The notes beneath the pieces are model-generated. The model ran no database searches. It saw only the letters and a list, made by a program, of their open reading frames with translations, and was not told where the DNA came from. From Clostridium sp. CAG:288 (GTDB lineage Bacteria > Bacillota_I > Bacilli_A > RFN20 > CAG-288), in assembly GCA_000437395.1 (NCBI GenBank), contig FR898168.1:30965-89176 (forward strand): a stretch of 58,212 nt of DNA, in the 5' to 3' direction. Shown piece after piece: positions 17,525-27,304 of this stretch. A program made the position numbers and the translations under genes. Numbering within the stretch: the stretch's first letter is position 1; every line of letters starts with the position of its first letter.

Positions 17525-18892
17525 TTAAGCTAGCGTAATATTGATACAAGGTCTAACGCAGTGACTTTCACCATCGACTGCATAAGAGCTTAAATAACCA
17601 GCCGAATTAACGTTCCAAGCACAGTAAGAAAATTCACTAGACGGTGAACGAGTCCAATATGATCCATTGTTCTTTAGTCCACTTGTATCTTTACTGCACC
17701 AAGCACCTCTAGCTCTTGCATAATCTGTCGTTTTACATTCCCTAGTTTTTGAAGTGTTATATCTTTCCCATTCAAATCCATAATCTGTATTAAAGTAGTC
17801 TACATATGATGGTAAATATACTTTATCATTTGTATCGTTGCATTCAAATTCACTATTTGAAGAATCTGTAGTAGTAGAAACGTTTTCAACCATTGTAGTA
17901 GAGATATAAGAATTATTAAAAGCAAAAGCAGAATTATAAAATTCGTTATTTAACCAACTTCTTATATTGCTATATTCATAGTTATTAGCATAAACTGTCG
18001 TATTATCAATAGTTCTAATATCATAGTTAGAATAATAAGCTTTCGCATCTAAAAGTAATGACGAAAGCAAGAAATAAGAACCCGCATCATCGTACAATAT
18101 TTGCCATTTAATCGTTTCACATTTATACCAATATTGAGTACCCGAAACAATATTTATTCCATCATCAAACGTATAACTTTCACTGTTATAAACTTTAGCT
18201 TCTTCTTTGTAATAATATTCTTCGTTATATAAATACCAACCATTAACTTCAGTTTTAGTCAATTTGTTTAGTTCAGCTATAAGAGCTTCATCTTTAACAT
18301 GCGTTTGTGGATAGAAACCATATTCTATAGTTTTTCCATCTTCAGATATAATTGGATCTTTCCCAGGAATTAACTCATTCTTTTTCTTTTCTATATACGA
18401 AGCGACATAAGTTACATCTTCTTTTACTTTATCTATTTTTTGATTCCAGCCCTTAAAAATATATTTATATTCTTCAGTATCTTCTTTGCTTGGTGTAGGT
18501 CCATCATACGTTGGAATACTACCGTAAGGAACATTAAGATCAGTTTCAAGTACTTCACCATTTTCATTTTTCCAAGTAACTGTATAGTTATTTATATTAG
18601 AAGTATAAATGGCGGTATATGTTACATTTTCATATACTGCACTTATTTCTGGTTCCCATCCAACAAAAGTATAGTTATATTTATTTGTCTTTTCTCTTGT
18701 AGGATTAGAACCATCGTACGAAGGCAAACTACCTTCTTTAACGTTTCTATCTAATTCTAAAATATCACCATTATAGTCTTGCCAAATAACTGTATATTCT
18801 TCTACATAATCTTGATTGGAATTCTTTCCACACGAAGTAATAGTTGTACAAGTAACTAATAAAAATAGCAATAATATTTTCTTTATTTTCAT
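17525..18892 (-). CDS. Lipoprotein with two B-repeat-like modules and a DUF6273-like domain
   Basis: The 455-residue protein has a lipoprotein signal (LLFLLVTCTTITSCGK, Cys about residue 21). Two repeats of about 68 residues follow (about 32-170), each with YTV-x-W...DG...Y-x-F-x-GW-x-P/Q-x-I...VTY. The C-terminal part (about 190-455), with SGTQYWYKCETIKWQIL, YSNIRSWLN and a final WTRSPSS...NVNSAGYLSS...VRPCINI, matches the DUF6273 type found on gut Firmicutes surface proteins. It is last in a three-gene minus operon (gaps of 20 and 17 bases). The function is unknown; it is probably an envelope or adhesion protein. Confidence 0.8.
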   Translation of the reverse strand: MKIKKILLLFLLVTCTTITSCGKNSNQDYVEEYTVIWQDYNGDILELDRNVKEGSLPSYDGSNPTREKTNKYNYTFVGWEPEISAVYENVTYTAIYTSNINNYTVTWKNENGEVLETDLNVPYGSIPTYDGPTPSKEDTEEYKYIFKGWNQKIDKVKEDVTYVASYIEKKKNELIPGKDPIISEDGKTIEYGFYPQTHVKDEALIAELNKLTKTEVNGWYLYNEEYYYKEEAKVYNSESYTFDDGINIVSGTQYWYKCETIKWQILYDDAGSYFLLSSLLLDAKAYYSNYDIRTIDNTTVYANNYEYSNIRSWLNNEFYNSAFAFNNSYISTTMVENVSTTTDSSNSEFECNDTNDKVYLPSYVDYFNTDYGFEWERYNTSKTRECKTTDYARARGAWCSKDTSGLKNNGSYWTRSPSSEFSYCAWNVNSAGYLSSYAVDGESHCVRPCINITLA

Positions 18893-18912
18893 AATCTAAT
18901 ACCTCACTATTT

Positions 18913-21138
18913 TTACAACGAACTTGCAATAGAAATAAACTCTATTGAAGTAATATATATAGGCTTTTTATTTAATGTTGAAATTTTTAAACTATCAGTA
19001 CTTTCAAAGTCAATTATTACCGTTGTTGTTTGTTTTCCATCAATTATATCTTTGCTTGCTTCGTTCATTGATGATAAAACCATTGTAGTTGTCTTATTAT
19101 CGTTAGCTTCAGTCGTCCAATCTGTTGAAAGGCTATCACCAACTTGAATCTTAGCAGCATTATCACTTACATATCCAGTTATAACTATTCTATTTACTTT
19201 TTCACTTAGTTTTAAAGTGACGCTTCCGTTATAACTTGTCGTTCCAAACTTAAGCATATCTCCAGTATACCAAGCAGTTTCACTTCTTCCTCCATTACCA
19301 CCACCATAAATATATTCAAATTTATCTATTGAAGAAATTAAGTTAATACCTGTTCCATCTAATTCAAATACTTTAATTAAGTCTTCAGAAGTAGTAATTT
19401 GTTTTGCTGTTTTTCTAGTTCCTAAATCATATTTTACGTTATATTTTGCAAGTGAAGTAAATGTGATAGATGAGTCTACTGTTTCAATAGAAATAATCAT
19501 ATCACCAAACACTTCAAATGAATATTTTTCTTCTACTGGTGTAATTACACTATCATTTACCTTTACTTTATCAACGTTAAATCCGTTAATGCCCTCTACT
19601 TCAAATTCAAATGTTTCGCCATTAGGTACTAATATTGAACTATTAACTTCAACACCTTTATTTCTAACAATGACATTTTTAGAATTGAGAGATATTGTTG
19701 AATTACCACGCTTATTAGAAATAACTTCTACTGAACTATTATCTTTTTTGTTAAATTCTATAGTTCCTTTATAGTTCATTATATATCCTTTTAAAACTAC
19801 TTCATCGTGTTGTCCAACTTTAGCAACACCTTCGTTATTTGTCGAATTATAAACTAACATATTAATACTTGATTCATTTTCATCAAGCAAAGTAAATTTA
19901 CCTGTACTAGTTGAATTATTACTTGCAATACCTTTGGTATAAATTACTTGTGATGTATAATCGTTTTCATTTGCACAAACTTTATTAGCTATAGCAAGTG
20001 TTTCTTCAACAGATAAAGGAGATTCAATAGAACCATGATTACAAACTTCAACATTGACTGATTTAATCAAATCAGGATGTTCAATAGAGCTAACTTCTAT
20101 TGTAGTAGTTCCATATGCTAAACCACTAACAAGGCCACTAGCATCGACTGAAGCAATTGATTCATCTTTTATTTTATAAGCAAACGTTCCTTCTCCTTGA
20201 TTTAAATTAGGTGAAAGCTTTAAAGAATTATTTAAATCTAAATCTATTGCATTTGGCAAATTTTCAATTGTCAAAGATACCTTTTCGGTAACTTTAATAG
20301 TACATTCAGCACTTGTATTAGAATTATATGTTACCTTAACTTTAGCTGTTCCTGTCTTTAAAGCACTTATTGTAGCTTCGTTATTATTAGATGTTAATTG
20401 TATTACATCACTACCTTCTATAACACTCCACAAAGCACTATCAGTTGTATCAATTGGAGTAACATTAGCTATTAATTTTATGTTACTATCTCCAACCGTT
20501 AAATCTAATGTGTTTGGATTTATTGTTACTTTCTTTGCACTCTTATCTTCAATTAGTTTAACTTCTATTGTCACATCTTTATTAGGCATATCAAAGCTAT
20601 ATTTAAAGTCACTCGTTGCCAAGATTTCCACTCCATCAACATAAACTTTATCTAACTTCTTTGTCGTATCAATTATATTTATCTCAAATTCAACTATATC
20701 ATCTTCATCATACGTATCTTTTAATCCAAGTATTTCAAAACCTTCTTGATTAGTTACACTAACTTTATGAGTTATAGAATTTGGATCATATACTTTTATA
20801 TTTATATTTGCATATAGATCTTCATTTTCTACACTTGTCGCTTTTACGATGGCATTTCCAACTTTATTAGCTTTTATGGTTGAACCATCAAGTGTGAACA
20901 CTTCATTTGTCTCACATGACCAAATTACATCTCTATTTGTAACATTTTTAGGCTCAAATCTTAGAGTAACAATATCGTTTAAGTCTCTAACACTATTAAC
21001 GATAAGTTTTACTTCATTTGATGCTACACTCAATTTAGATGGTAAAACATTCAATTCTTTGCTACATCCACATAATAGAATAGCCACAACTGGAATTAAA
21101 AATATTATTTGTTTAAATTTAAGTATAAATCGTTTCAT
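18913..21138 (-). CDS. Lipoprotein with BIG2-like domains and an OB-like domain
   Basis: The 741-residue protein has a lipoprotein signal ending LLCGC. Three bacterial Ig-like (BIG2-type) modules lie at about residues 32-118, 200-285 and 287-370; endings such as GNAIVKAT and YGTTTIEVSS are typical. Next is a segment of about 95 residues (SPLSVEETLAIAN...YTKGIAS...KGYIMNYKGTIEF) that resembles the YhcR-type OB-fold domain of surface nucleases. The last 180 residues are beta-rich and unrecognised. It is second in the three-gene secreted operon. No catalytic motif is seen, so a structural or binding role is likely. Confidence 0.75.
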   Translation of the reverse strand: MKRFILKFKQIIFLIPVVAILLCGCSKELNVLPSKLSVASNEVKLIVNSVRDLNDIVTLRFEPKNVTNRDVIWSCETNEVFTLDGSTIKANKVGNAIVKATSVENEDLYANINIKVYDPNSITHKVSVTNQEGFEILGLKDTYDEDDIVEFEINIIDTTKKLDKVYVDGVEILATSDFKYSFDMPNKDVTIEVKLIEDKSAKKVTINPNTLDLTVGDSNIKLIANVTPIDTTDSALWSVIEGSDVIQLTSNNNEATISALKTGTAKVKVTYNSNTSAECTIKVTEKVSLTIENLPNAIDLDLNNSLKLSPNLNQGEGTFAYKIKDESIASVDASGLVSGLAYGTTTIEVSSIEHPDLIKSVNVEVCNHGSIESPLSVEETLAIANKVCANENDYTSQVIYTKGIASNNSTSTGKFTLLDENESSINMLVYNSTNNEGVAKVGQHDEVVLKGYIMNYKGTIEFNKKDNSSVEVISNKRGNSTISLNSKNVIVRNKGVEVNSSILVPNGETFEFEVEGINGFNVDKVKVNDSVITPVEEKYSFEVFGDMIISIETVDSSITFTSLAKYNVKYDLGTRKTAKQITTSEDLIKVFELDGTGINLISSIDKFEYIYGGGNGGRSETAWYTGDMLKFGTTSYNGSVTLKLSEKVNRIVITGYVSDNAAKIQVGDSLSTDWTTEANDNKTTTMVLSSMNEASKDIIDGKQTTTVIIDFESTDSLKISTLNKKPIYITSIEFISIASSL

Positions 21139-21155
21139 ATTTATTATCCTTTGTC

Positions 21156-21779
21156 TTAAGAGTTAACACTTTTACTTTTAACAATATTAGTTTGAATGTC
21201 TTCCCATGGAACACAAGCTCTCATGTTTTTAGCAATTGTTGAAACGTTGGTACCTTCAACTTTTCCTTTTTCAGCCACTTCTTTAGCCGCTTTAACCTTA
21301 ATTGGATCTACTCCACTTGCTTCATAGATCCAAAGAAGAAGTTCTGGACATAATAGACCTGTATATACTCTTCTTTTGGCATCAGCATCCATAGTTATGC
21401 TTCCATCATCTAAACTTTGATATAACCACGAGTCAAAAAAGTGCCACTTTTGATTCGGTTCATGTCTTTCTTTATCGACTAAATGTCCCTTTTTATTTGC
21501 GTAATCTATATAACCGCCACTTGTTTGTTGATATCTTTCTATAAACTCATCAGAAAGTGGATAATGTTCCTTTTTATTTGTCAAAAAGTCTGAGATATCT
21601 TGCATTGTAATTGTTGTTGTATTTGCTTTAGCTTCAACCTTATTATCTTTAATTTCTTCTTTCAGATTTATTGATTCATTATCACTTTCGATATAATTAT
21701 TAGTTTTTTTACTTATTTGATTTGTTAAGGAAGTTGTAATAAACGCACTTAGTAATAAGATGACAATTTTTCTTTTCAT
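21156..21779 (-). CDS. Small secreted or anchored protein, unknown
   Basis: The 207-residue protein has an N-terminal hydrophobic segment (about residues 5-17) without a lipobox Cys, followed by a polar, charged linker (to about residue 55). A more compact, Trp- and Tyr-rich region (QKWHFFDSWLYQSLDDG...LLCPELLLWIYEASG) follows. I do not recognise a family. A GGAGG sits 7 bases before the ATG, and the gene leads the secreted operon with the BIG2-like and DUF6273-like lipoproteins. All three likely act outside the membrane, perhaps as one complex. Confidence 0.6.
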   Translation of the reverse strand: MKRKIVILLLSAFITTSLTNQISKKTNNYIESDNESINLKEEIKDNKVEAKANTTTITMQDISDFLTNKKEHYPLSDEFIERYQQTSGGYIDYANKKGHLVDKERHEPNQKWHFFDSWLYQSLDDGSITMDADAKRRVYTGLLCPELLLWIYEASGVDPIKVKAAKEVAEKGKVEGTNVSTIAKNMRACVPWEDIQTNIVKSKSVNS

Positions 21780-21960
21780 AATTAATCCTCCAGAAGATTA
21801 TGAACTTGTTTTAATTATCTATTTTAAACGTCTAAAAAGCAATAGTATTTTACATTTATATTTCTATAAACAGTTAAAAAAGTCTTATAGAGCTACTTAA
21901 ATAGAATTTGAAAATATATTGTAAATAGTATTTTATTTTAAAAGCTAAGCATTAATATTT

Positions 21961-22018
21961 AATAAAAAATAAGCATATCCTCATTTAGGTTTATTCTTAT
22001 TTGAGTTATATGCTTATT
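21961..22018 (-). terminator. Terminator after old-yellow-enzyme remnant
   Basis: AATAAGCATAT (21968-21978) pairs with ATATGCTTATT (22008-22018). On the minus strand it is followed by ATTTTTTATT. The 21780-21960 stretch upstream is AT-rich with no other feature seen. Confidence 0.6.
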
Positions 22019-22039
22019 TATTTATATTTAATTTTTAGA

Positions 22040-22526
22040 TTAAAGAGTATTAGATAATTCATAGCCTTCCCAAATTGCATTCATAATTGTCTTAGCTTGT
22101 TTAGCATCACCAATTACATGAACGTTTTCTTCTTTAAGTGGGTTAGAAGCTCTAAAGCCTAAAGCTAATACAACGCTGTCAGCCTTAATTTCTTCTAATT
22201 TATCATCGTGAGAAACGGCAACTCCATCATCTTTAACTTCAACACATCTTTCAGCAAAAACTTTATTAAAGTACATGTTTGTTTGGAAGTGGACTGGCAC
22301 CTAATGCGCTATATGAATCAACTTGGTAATCTAGGCATAATGCACCAAGAATAATCAATCCAAAGCCACCTTTTGTTCTTAATGTAAAATAATTGATAGC
22401 TTGATCAGTATAAGAGCTGTCATGATTATTTGTATTACCACCTGTCATAGGTGCAACACAATAACGATTTGGTAATGTTACTCCACCAACTTTTAATGAA
22501 GTTGCTAAAATAGAATAATCTTTCAT
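22040..22526 (-). pseudogene. NADH:flavin oxidoreductase (old yellow enzyme/dienoyl-CoA reductase type), internally deleted
   Basis: The first 75 or so residues from the ATG at 22526 (good GGAGG) are a clear FMN-barrel N-terminus: LKVGGVTLPNRYCVAPMTGG...FGLIILGALCLDY. Near 22290 the frame shifts into what matches the last 80 or so residues of the same kind of enzyme: the NAD/FAD domain with KADSVVLALGFRASNPL, then VHVIGDAKQAKTIMNAIWEGY. The intact family has about 640-670 residues, so about 500 central codons have been lost in one internal deletion with a frame change. Ends, ribosome binding site and terminator remain, so the event looks recent. Confidence 0.88.
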
Positions 22527-22660
22527 AGAACCTCCATAGTTTAAAGACTAATATCTTTATAATTAAGATTTATCGCTAATTAATTTAGTTGTAAAGTACA
22601 TTTTTTTAAATATTTTTATAGGTCAAAATAAATTTAAAATAGTTAAATTTAAATGTAAAA

Positions 22661-25600
22661 TTATCTTTTAATCTGCATTTCAAGTAATTTTTCTAAAGCC
22701 CTAACATCAGCTTTTAATTCTTTACAAGCAGCTACAAATATTTCACAAGCTGTAATATAACCTAGTCTATTAATTGTATTACTAGCTTTTTTACGAACAT
22801 CGGCTAATTTCCATTGTAATATTTGCGGAACCATTGCTTGTCGTCCATCCCAGTCAGCAGCCAAATAATCATCATATTCTTTTTTAGCTGATTTTAATTT
22901 TTCTCTAAAGTCTCTTATATCTTCATTATATAATATCGAATCAATTCTAGCTGCCCCGTACAATTCACCTGTTTCACTAACTAGTTTCATAGCACTCTCT
23001 TCATCTATACTAAGTCTTTTACTTATATTAACAACAATCATTCGATATAAAGATCGATATTTAACATATAAGATGCTTTGATTACATTCATCTCCTCTTT
23101 CACATAACCTATTATAAACTAGTGTATTTTTTCGAAATTCATTATATAAACTTCCAAGTTGCCAATCTTTTTCAGGAGTAAAGAAACTTGTCATTCTATG
23201 AACTATAAAATCACCTGTTTCTTCATTTAAATAATCCCTTGCTTCATGTGAAGTAATTCCCAATTTATTATGGATATAATCAAGTAAATCTAAGTAATTC
23301 TGATTTTTAGCAAGATTCTTTTCCTTTTGAGCTACATCATATCCCATACAGTCTCTAAATTCACGAATAGTATAAGTCATGAGCGTAAGATATCTTTCTT
23401 TTAACATTTGAAGATTCTTAGCTTCAACTTCCTTCTTTTGTCTTTCTTGTTCGAGTCTTCTTTGTTCTTCTTGACGTTTTCTCTCTTGCTCTAATCTAAT
23501 TCTTTCAGCTTCTTTTCTCTTTCTTTCTTCTTCGAGTCTCTTTTTTCTTAAAGCTTCCTGTCTCTTTTCCTCTTCTAAAGCCTTTCGTCTAGCCTCTTCT
23601 TCTTGTTTCTTTCTTTGAGCTTCAAGTTCAACTCTTCTACGTTTTTCTTCAGCTTCTCTTCTAGCTCTTTCCTCTTGTTCCTTTTTCATGGTTCTTTTAT
23701 CTTCTTGAATTTTTTTATGTCTAGTAAAAGATTCTTCAACATTTTTAAACCATTTATTTATAAATTCTTCAGTAACATTATAGCCACCAATTTTTTCTAC
23801 CATACGCATGAAGAAGTATAAACAATATTCCTTACTATTCTTAAATTCATTTTTAGTTTCAGCAATACATTCATTAAGTTTATTATAAATAATATAATTC
23901 GAAAATATAGAAATACCGTTTGATAAATTTTCTTTTCTTATTTCAGTTAAATCTGGCGTGTTTTTATTTTGCAATAAATCTTTTATGATTTTATTAACTT
24001 TATCAACACAATATCTATATCTTACAATATCTTCATTTAAATCTTCTAATTCATTTTTTTCACTCTCACTAACTGACAAATCCTTGCTATACATTTCTTC
24101 TAATACTTTTGTAGTTCCAATTTGATAAATCATTGACTTAATTGATGAAGAATTATTTCCACCGATTGAAATAGCAAAAAAAACTTTTTTTGCAAAATAG
24201 CTATAAGCATAATCAGTAATAATATTGTCTAATCTATTCAATGCATCAGAAAGATTATTTAATAATGTTTTGTCTTTATTTAAAGTAGTTTCACCAAAGA
24301 CACTAGAGTAACATTTAACAAATTTTATTATCAACACATATATATCTGTATATGTCTTTAGTTTTTTATCTAAATCATTATGACACCATAAATATTCATA
24401 TTTTCCTTCTTTAGAAGAAAGATATTCACTACTTAACTTATTAATTTCTATAGTAGCATTTTTACAAGCATCAGAAATTTCTACATCATATTTTAATAGA
24501 TTTACTACATCCGTATATTGAATGCCTGGGCATCTAAGTAATACTTCATTATAAATTTCTTGTTTAATTTCATCGCTGCTAATTTTAAGTTTTGAATTAT
24601 CAAAAAGTGTATATCTACTTTGAATAGCAAAATCATAAGCTTTTTCAAAACAATTAAATATGTCTTTTATTGCTTTTAAGTCGCAATTATTATCAAAAAT
24701 ATTTGTTAAAATGTTTGATATTTTTTCTGAATATTCTTTATATAAATCGATTATTGGCAAAATTCTTTTCTTTATAAGATTGCAAAGCCTTATTTGCTCT
24801 TTACCATTTCTATAGATACATTTTTTAAACACTTCATCTAATTCAGCTTCATCATTAACATCTTTTTTATAATCGTACTTAAAGCCAAAAACATCGCTTA
24901 AAATTATTGTTAGATAAAAGTATTTTATATATTCTTTTGGATTATCCATTTCATTTTCTATAGTAAATATAAACATATCGACACAATTTTTTAATTCTCT
25001 TAATTCGTTAGAAATATTTATTAAATCACCATAGACATTTGGATATTCCCTATTAAATCTTGTAATATCTAAACCTTTTTCATAAAAGAAATTCATTGAT
25101 TTTAAACTATTATCAAATTTATATAGGTCTTTAGAATCTAAATTACATTTATATTGTTTATTTAAAAATTTAGTTATTTCTAAAGCTCTATTACGAATAT
25201 CTTTATTTGATATATTTATTATTTTTTCTTTGAATTCACCTATTTTTATCTTATCTACTATATTATTTGTACTTTCTAAAACTAAGTCATTAAAAGATTC
25301 TTTTTGTTCTTCGTCAAAATTATATTTTTTATAAATTTCTTGTCGACTATTATTTTTTATTTCTTCTTGATTGATTTGTGTAGTTTCGTTTTCTACTTCT
25401 TCATTTTCTTCATCGCTATTTTTAACTTCAATTTTTTTAAAGACTTCTTTCTTAAACTCTTCAGTAATAATCTTAGTATCTAAAATAGCATTTAACTCAT
25501 CGTTACTTATCTTTTTCTTATACTTTGCTTCATAACGTTTTATAATTTCTTCTTTTGTATCGTTATCAGTAACGCTATTATAAATAAAATCAAAATCGTT

Positions 25601-26278
25601 AAACTTATTTTGAAGTATAACAGTATAAAGTGTTTTTAATTGAATTAAAGTTTTTTTAGTAGCTTCAGAAAGGTTATCATCTAATAGTGTGCACTTTAAA
25701 TATGGAATAACAATTTCTTTAATTCTTTGATTTATTTCTTGCCAAATTAAAACTATATTTTTGTTGTTATCTAATTCATATAGTTTCAATTTAGCTTTAC
25801 CAGAAAAGAAATTTTCGATTTTGCTTGATGAAGTTAATAGTTGTTCATAAACACTTTCTTTTGTTTTATCTGGATCAATTACTATTGAATTATCGATTAT
25901 ATCAATCAAATAAGCTTTAAGCTCACTAGTCATTAACTCAATTATTTTATTGAGATCAATTTTAGCTTTTAAAGGTGAATCATCTAAAAGAATTTTATAT
26001 AAAGCCTTATTATCTTTTAAATCGTCATATGTTATTTTCTTTCTATTTAAACTTACTTCTCTTTTGTTTTCAACTAAATTAATTATTTCAAATTTAGACG
26101 GTTTAAAGCCATAACTTTTTTTAAAAAGCTGGTTTATTTCTTTTTGTTTAGTCTCATATTTTTGACTTTTTTCATTCAAAAAATTTCCATAAATATCTAT
26201 TAACGAATTAATAGAAAATATTTTATTACATATATTATCGAATTCTTGTTCAATCAATTCTTCTTCATCAAGTTCCAT
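22661..26278 (-). CDS. 1205-residue helical protein with long ER/K segment, unknown
   Basis: I recognise no family. The protein is predicted mostly helical, Lys/Glu/Asn-rich and soluble (no signal or membrane helix). Residues about 855-965 form an almost uninterrupted run of E, R, K, Q and A, with motifs such as REAEEKRRR and RLEEERKRKEAERIRLEQER, typical of a single alpha-helix or coiled coil of 15 nm or more. A conserved-looking C-terminal domain of about 240 residues follows (FRDCMGYDV...DWDGRQAMVPQILQW...). It starts 20 bases after the zinc-ribbon gene, so the two form an operon. The layout suggests a large cytoplasmic scaffold or mechanical protein; function is not assignable. Confidence 0.8.
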   Translation of the reverse strand: MELDEEELIEQEFDNICNKIFSINSLIDIYGNFLNEKSQKYETKQKEINQLFKKSYGFKPSKFEIINLVENKREVSLNRKKITYDDLKDNKALYKILLDDSPLKAKIDLNKIIELMTSELKAYLIDIIDNSIVIDPDKTKESVYEQLLTSSSKIENFFSGKAKLKLYELDNNKNIVLIWQEINQRIKEIVIPYLKCTLLDDNLSEATKKTLIQLKTLYTVILQNKFNDFDFIYNSVTDNDTKEEIIKRYEAKYKKKISNDELNAILDTKIITEEFKKEVFKKIEVKNSDEENEEVENETTQINQEEIKNNSRQEIYKKYNFDEEQKESFNDLVLESTNNIVDKIKIGEFKEKIINISNKDIRNRALEITKFLNKQYKCNLDSKDLYKFDNSLKSMNFFYEKGLDITRFNREYPNVYGDLINISNELRELKNCVDMFIFTIENEMDNPKEYIKYFYLTIILSDVFGFKYDYKKDVNDEAELDEVFKKCIYRNGKEQIRLCNLIKKRILPIIDLYKEYSEKISNILTNIFDNNCDLKAIKDIFNCFEKAYDFAIQSRYTLFDNSKLKISSDEIKQEIYNEVLLRCPGIQYTDVVNLLKYDVEISDACKNATIEINKLSSEYLSSKEGKYEYLWCHNDLDKKLKTYTDIYVLIIKFVKCYSSVFGETTLNKDKTLLNNLSDALNRLDNIITDYAYSYFAKKVFFAISIGGNNSSSIKSMIYQIGTTKVLEEMYSKDLSVSESEKNELEDLNEDIVRYRYCVDKVNKIIKDLLQNKNTPDLTEIRKENLSNGISIFSNYIIYNKLNECIAETKNEFKNSKEYCLYFFMRMVEKIGGYNVTEEFINKWFKNVEESFTRHKKIQEDKRTMKKEQEERARREAEEKRRRVELEAQRKKQEEEARRKALEEEKRQEALRKKRLEEERKRKEAERIRLEQERKRQEEQRRLEQERQKKEVEAKNLQMLKERYLTLMTYTIREFRDCMGYDVAQKEKNLAKNQNYLDLLDYIHNKLGITSHEARDYLNEETGDFIVHRMTSFFTPEKDWQLGSLYNEFRKNTLVYNRLCERGDECNQSILYVKYRSLYRMIVVNISKRLSIDEESAMKLVSETGELYGAARIDSILYNEDIRDFREKLKSAKKEYDDYLAADWDGRQAMVPQILQWKLADVRKKASNTINRLGYITACEIFVAACKELKADVRALEKLLEMQIKR

Positions 26279-26298
26279 AAAAATCTCACTTCTATTAA

Positions 26299-27069
26299 CT
26301 ATTCAAATTGAAAGTAAATTTCATCAAGTGTTATATCATCAAAACCGAAGTAATTACATTGATATATATATAAATCTTCCTTAATAATTTCATACATATG
26401 TTTTTCAAAAGCTTCGTAATACTGTTGCTCAAGATAATTATATGCATCATCAACAGAGCCATAAGCTGTCGTATATCCTTTATTACGTGAACTATTCCAA
26501 TCTAATGCTATAGTTCTAAAATCTTTAAAATTAATAACCAATCTTTCGTTATTACTTTGTGATTTATCAACACCTATTGATTTATAAATTACATAAATTC
26601 TTACTTCATCAATTTTTCTTGAGCCATCAAATTTGTCTACTTTTAATAGTTGTATAGTGCCAAATCTTTTTTCTTCTTCAGGATCTAAGTGACCCATTTT
26701 ATAGCCAGAATATCCTTCATTAGCATGTGAAAAAGGACTACAAAAATACTTATTTAACAAGTCATCGACATAATCAAAGTAATCATCACCATTAACTTTT
26801 CTCGTGTCTCCACAAGCTAAAGCTTCTTGTCTTCTTTCTTCTTCTAATTCGTCTTTTCTTTGCATTAAAGCTATTGTTTCAGGCGTATCATATTTAGAAT
26901 AATACGCTCTGCTTGCTTTCTTACTTTCTTCGGCAGATAACATTCCACATGAATCGCAATAATATAAATATTTTTTTACATATACTCTTCCGCCACAACG
27001 AGGACATGAAAAGTTATCAATATATTCTTTCCCTGTTACTCCTTGTTTAATTTTTCCAAATAACCCCAT
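26299..27069 (-). CDS. Zinc-ribbon protein of unknown function
   Basis: The 256-residue protein starts MGLFGKIKQGVTGKEYI and has a zinc ribbon at residues 22-41 (CPRCGG, 12 residues, CDSCG). A charged helix about residues 65-85 (RKDELEEERRQEAL) echoes the ER/K helix of its partner. The remaining 170 residues form an unrecognised, Tyr- and Asp-rich alpha/beta domain (FGTIQLLKVDKFDGSRKIDEVRIYVIY). AAGGAAGG lies 8 bases before the ATG. It is the first gene of a two-gene operon with the 1205-residue protein. It is cytoplasmic as far as can be seen. Whether the ribbon binds nucleic acid or protein is open. Confidence 0.8.
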   Translation of the reverse strand: MGLFGKIKQGVTGKEYIDNFSCPRCGGRVYVKKYLYYCDSCGMLSAEESKKASRAYYSKYDTPETIALMQRKDELEEERRQEALACGDTRKVNGDDYFDYVDDLLNKYFCSPFSHANEGYSGYKMGHLDPEEEKRFGTIQLLKVDKFDGSRKIDEVRIYVIYKSIGVDKSQSNNERLVINFKDFRTIALDWNSSRNKGYTTAYGSVDDAYNYLEQQYYEAFEKHMYEIIKEDLYIYQCNYFGFDDITLDEIYFQFE

Positions 27070-27080
27070 ATAAAAATACC

Positions 27081-27103
27081 TTCCTTATAAGGAAAGTATA
27101 ACA
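27081..27103 (-). promoter_or_regulatory. Extended -10 promoter with perfect palindrome at start site
   Basis: The minus strand reads TGTTATACT (extended -10, hexamer at 27100-27095), followed at once by TTCCTTATAAGGAA (27094-27081), a perfect 14-bp palindrome. The palindrome spans the expected transcription start and runs into the ribosome binding site of the zinc-ribbon gene. A near-perfect AT-only inverted repeat lies just upstream (27109-27139). The palindrome is a good operator candidate for repression. Confidence 0.55.
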
Positions 27104-27304
27104 AAATAAAATACAATAATAAATTATTATTATGTATTTGTATTTGGTTTGTTATTTTTTGATTAAATTATAATCGTCAAAATTAAATTCAATAGATCAA
27201 GAAAAACTTTTACTATGGAAAGTTAAATCGAACCAATGATTCAAACAAGTTCGAATCATATATTAACCTATTTTATATTTATTCAACAATTCTATAAATT
27301 ATAT

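Noticed and set aside
22040..22526. Two separate small genes of 86 residues each
   Set aside because: They overlap, match opposite ends of one enzyme family and share one ribosome binding site, so a deleted single gene explains them better.
23603..23821. Phe/Ser-rich frame on the plus strand
   Set aside because: It is the antisense of the ER/K segment; Glu/Lys/Arg codons read backward give Phe/Ser/Leu runs.
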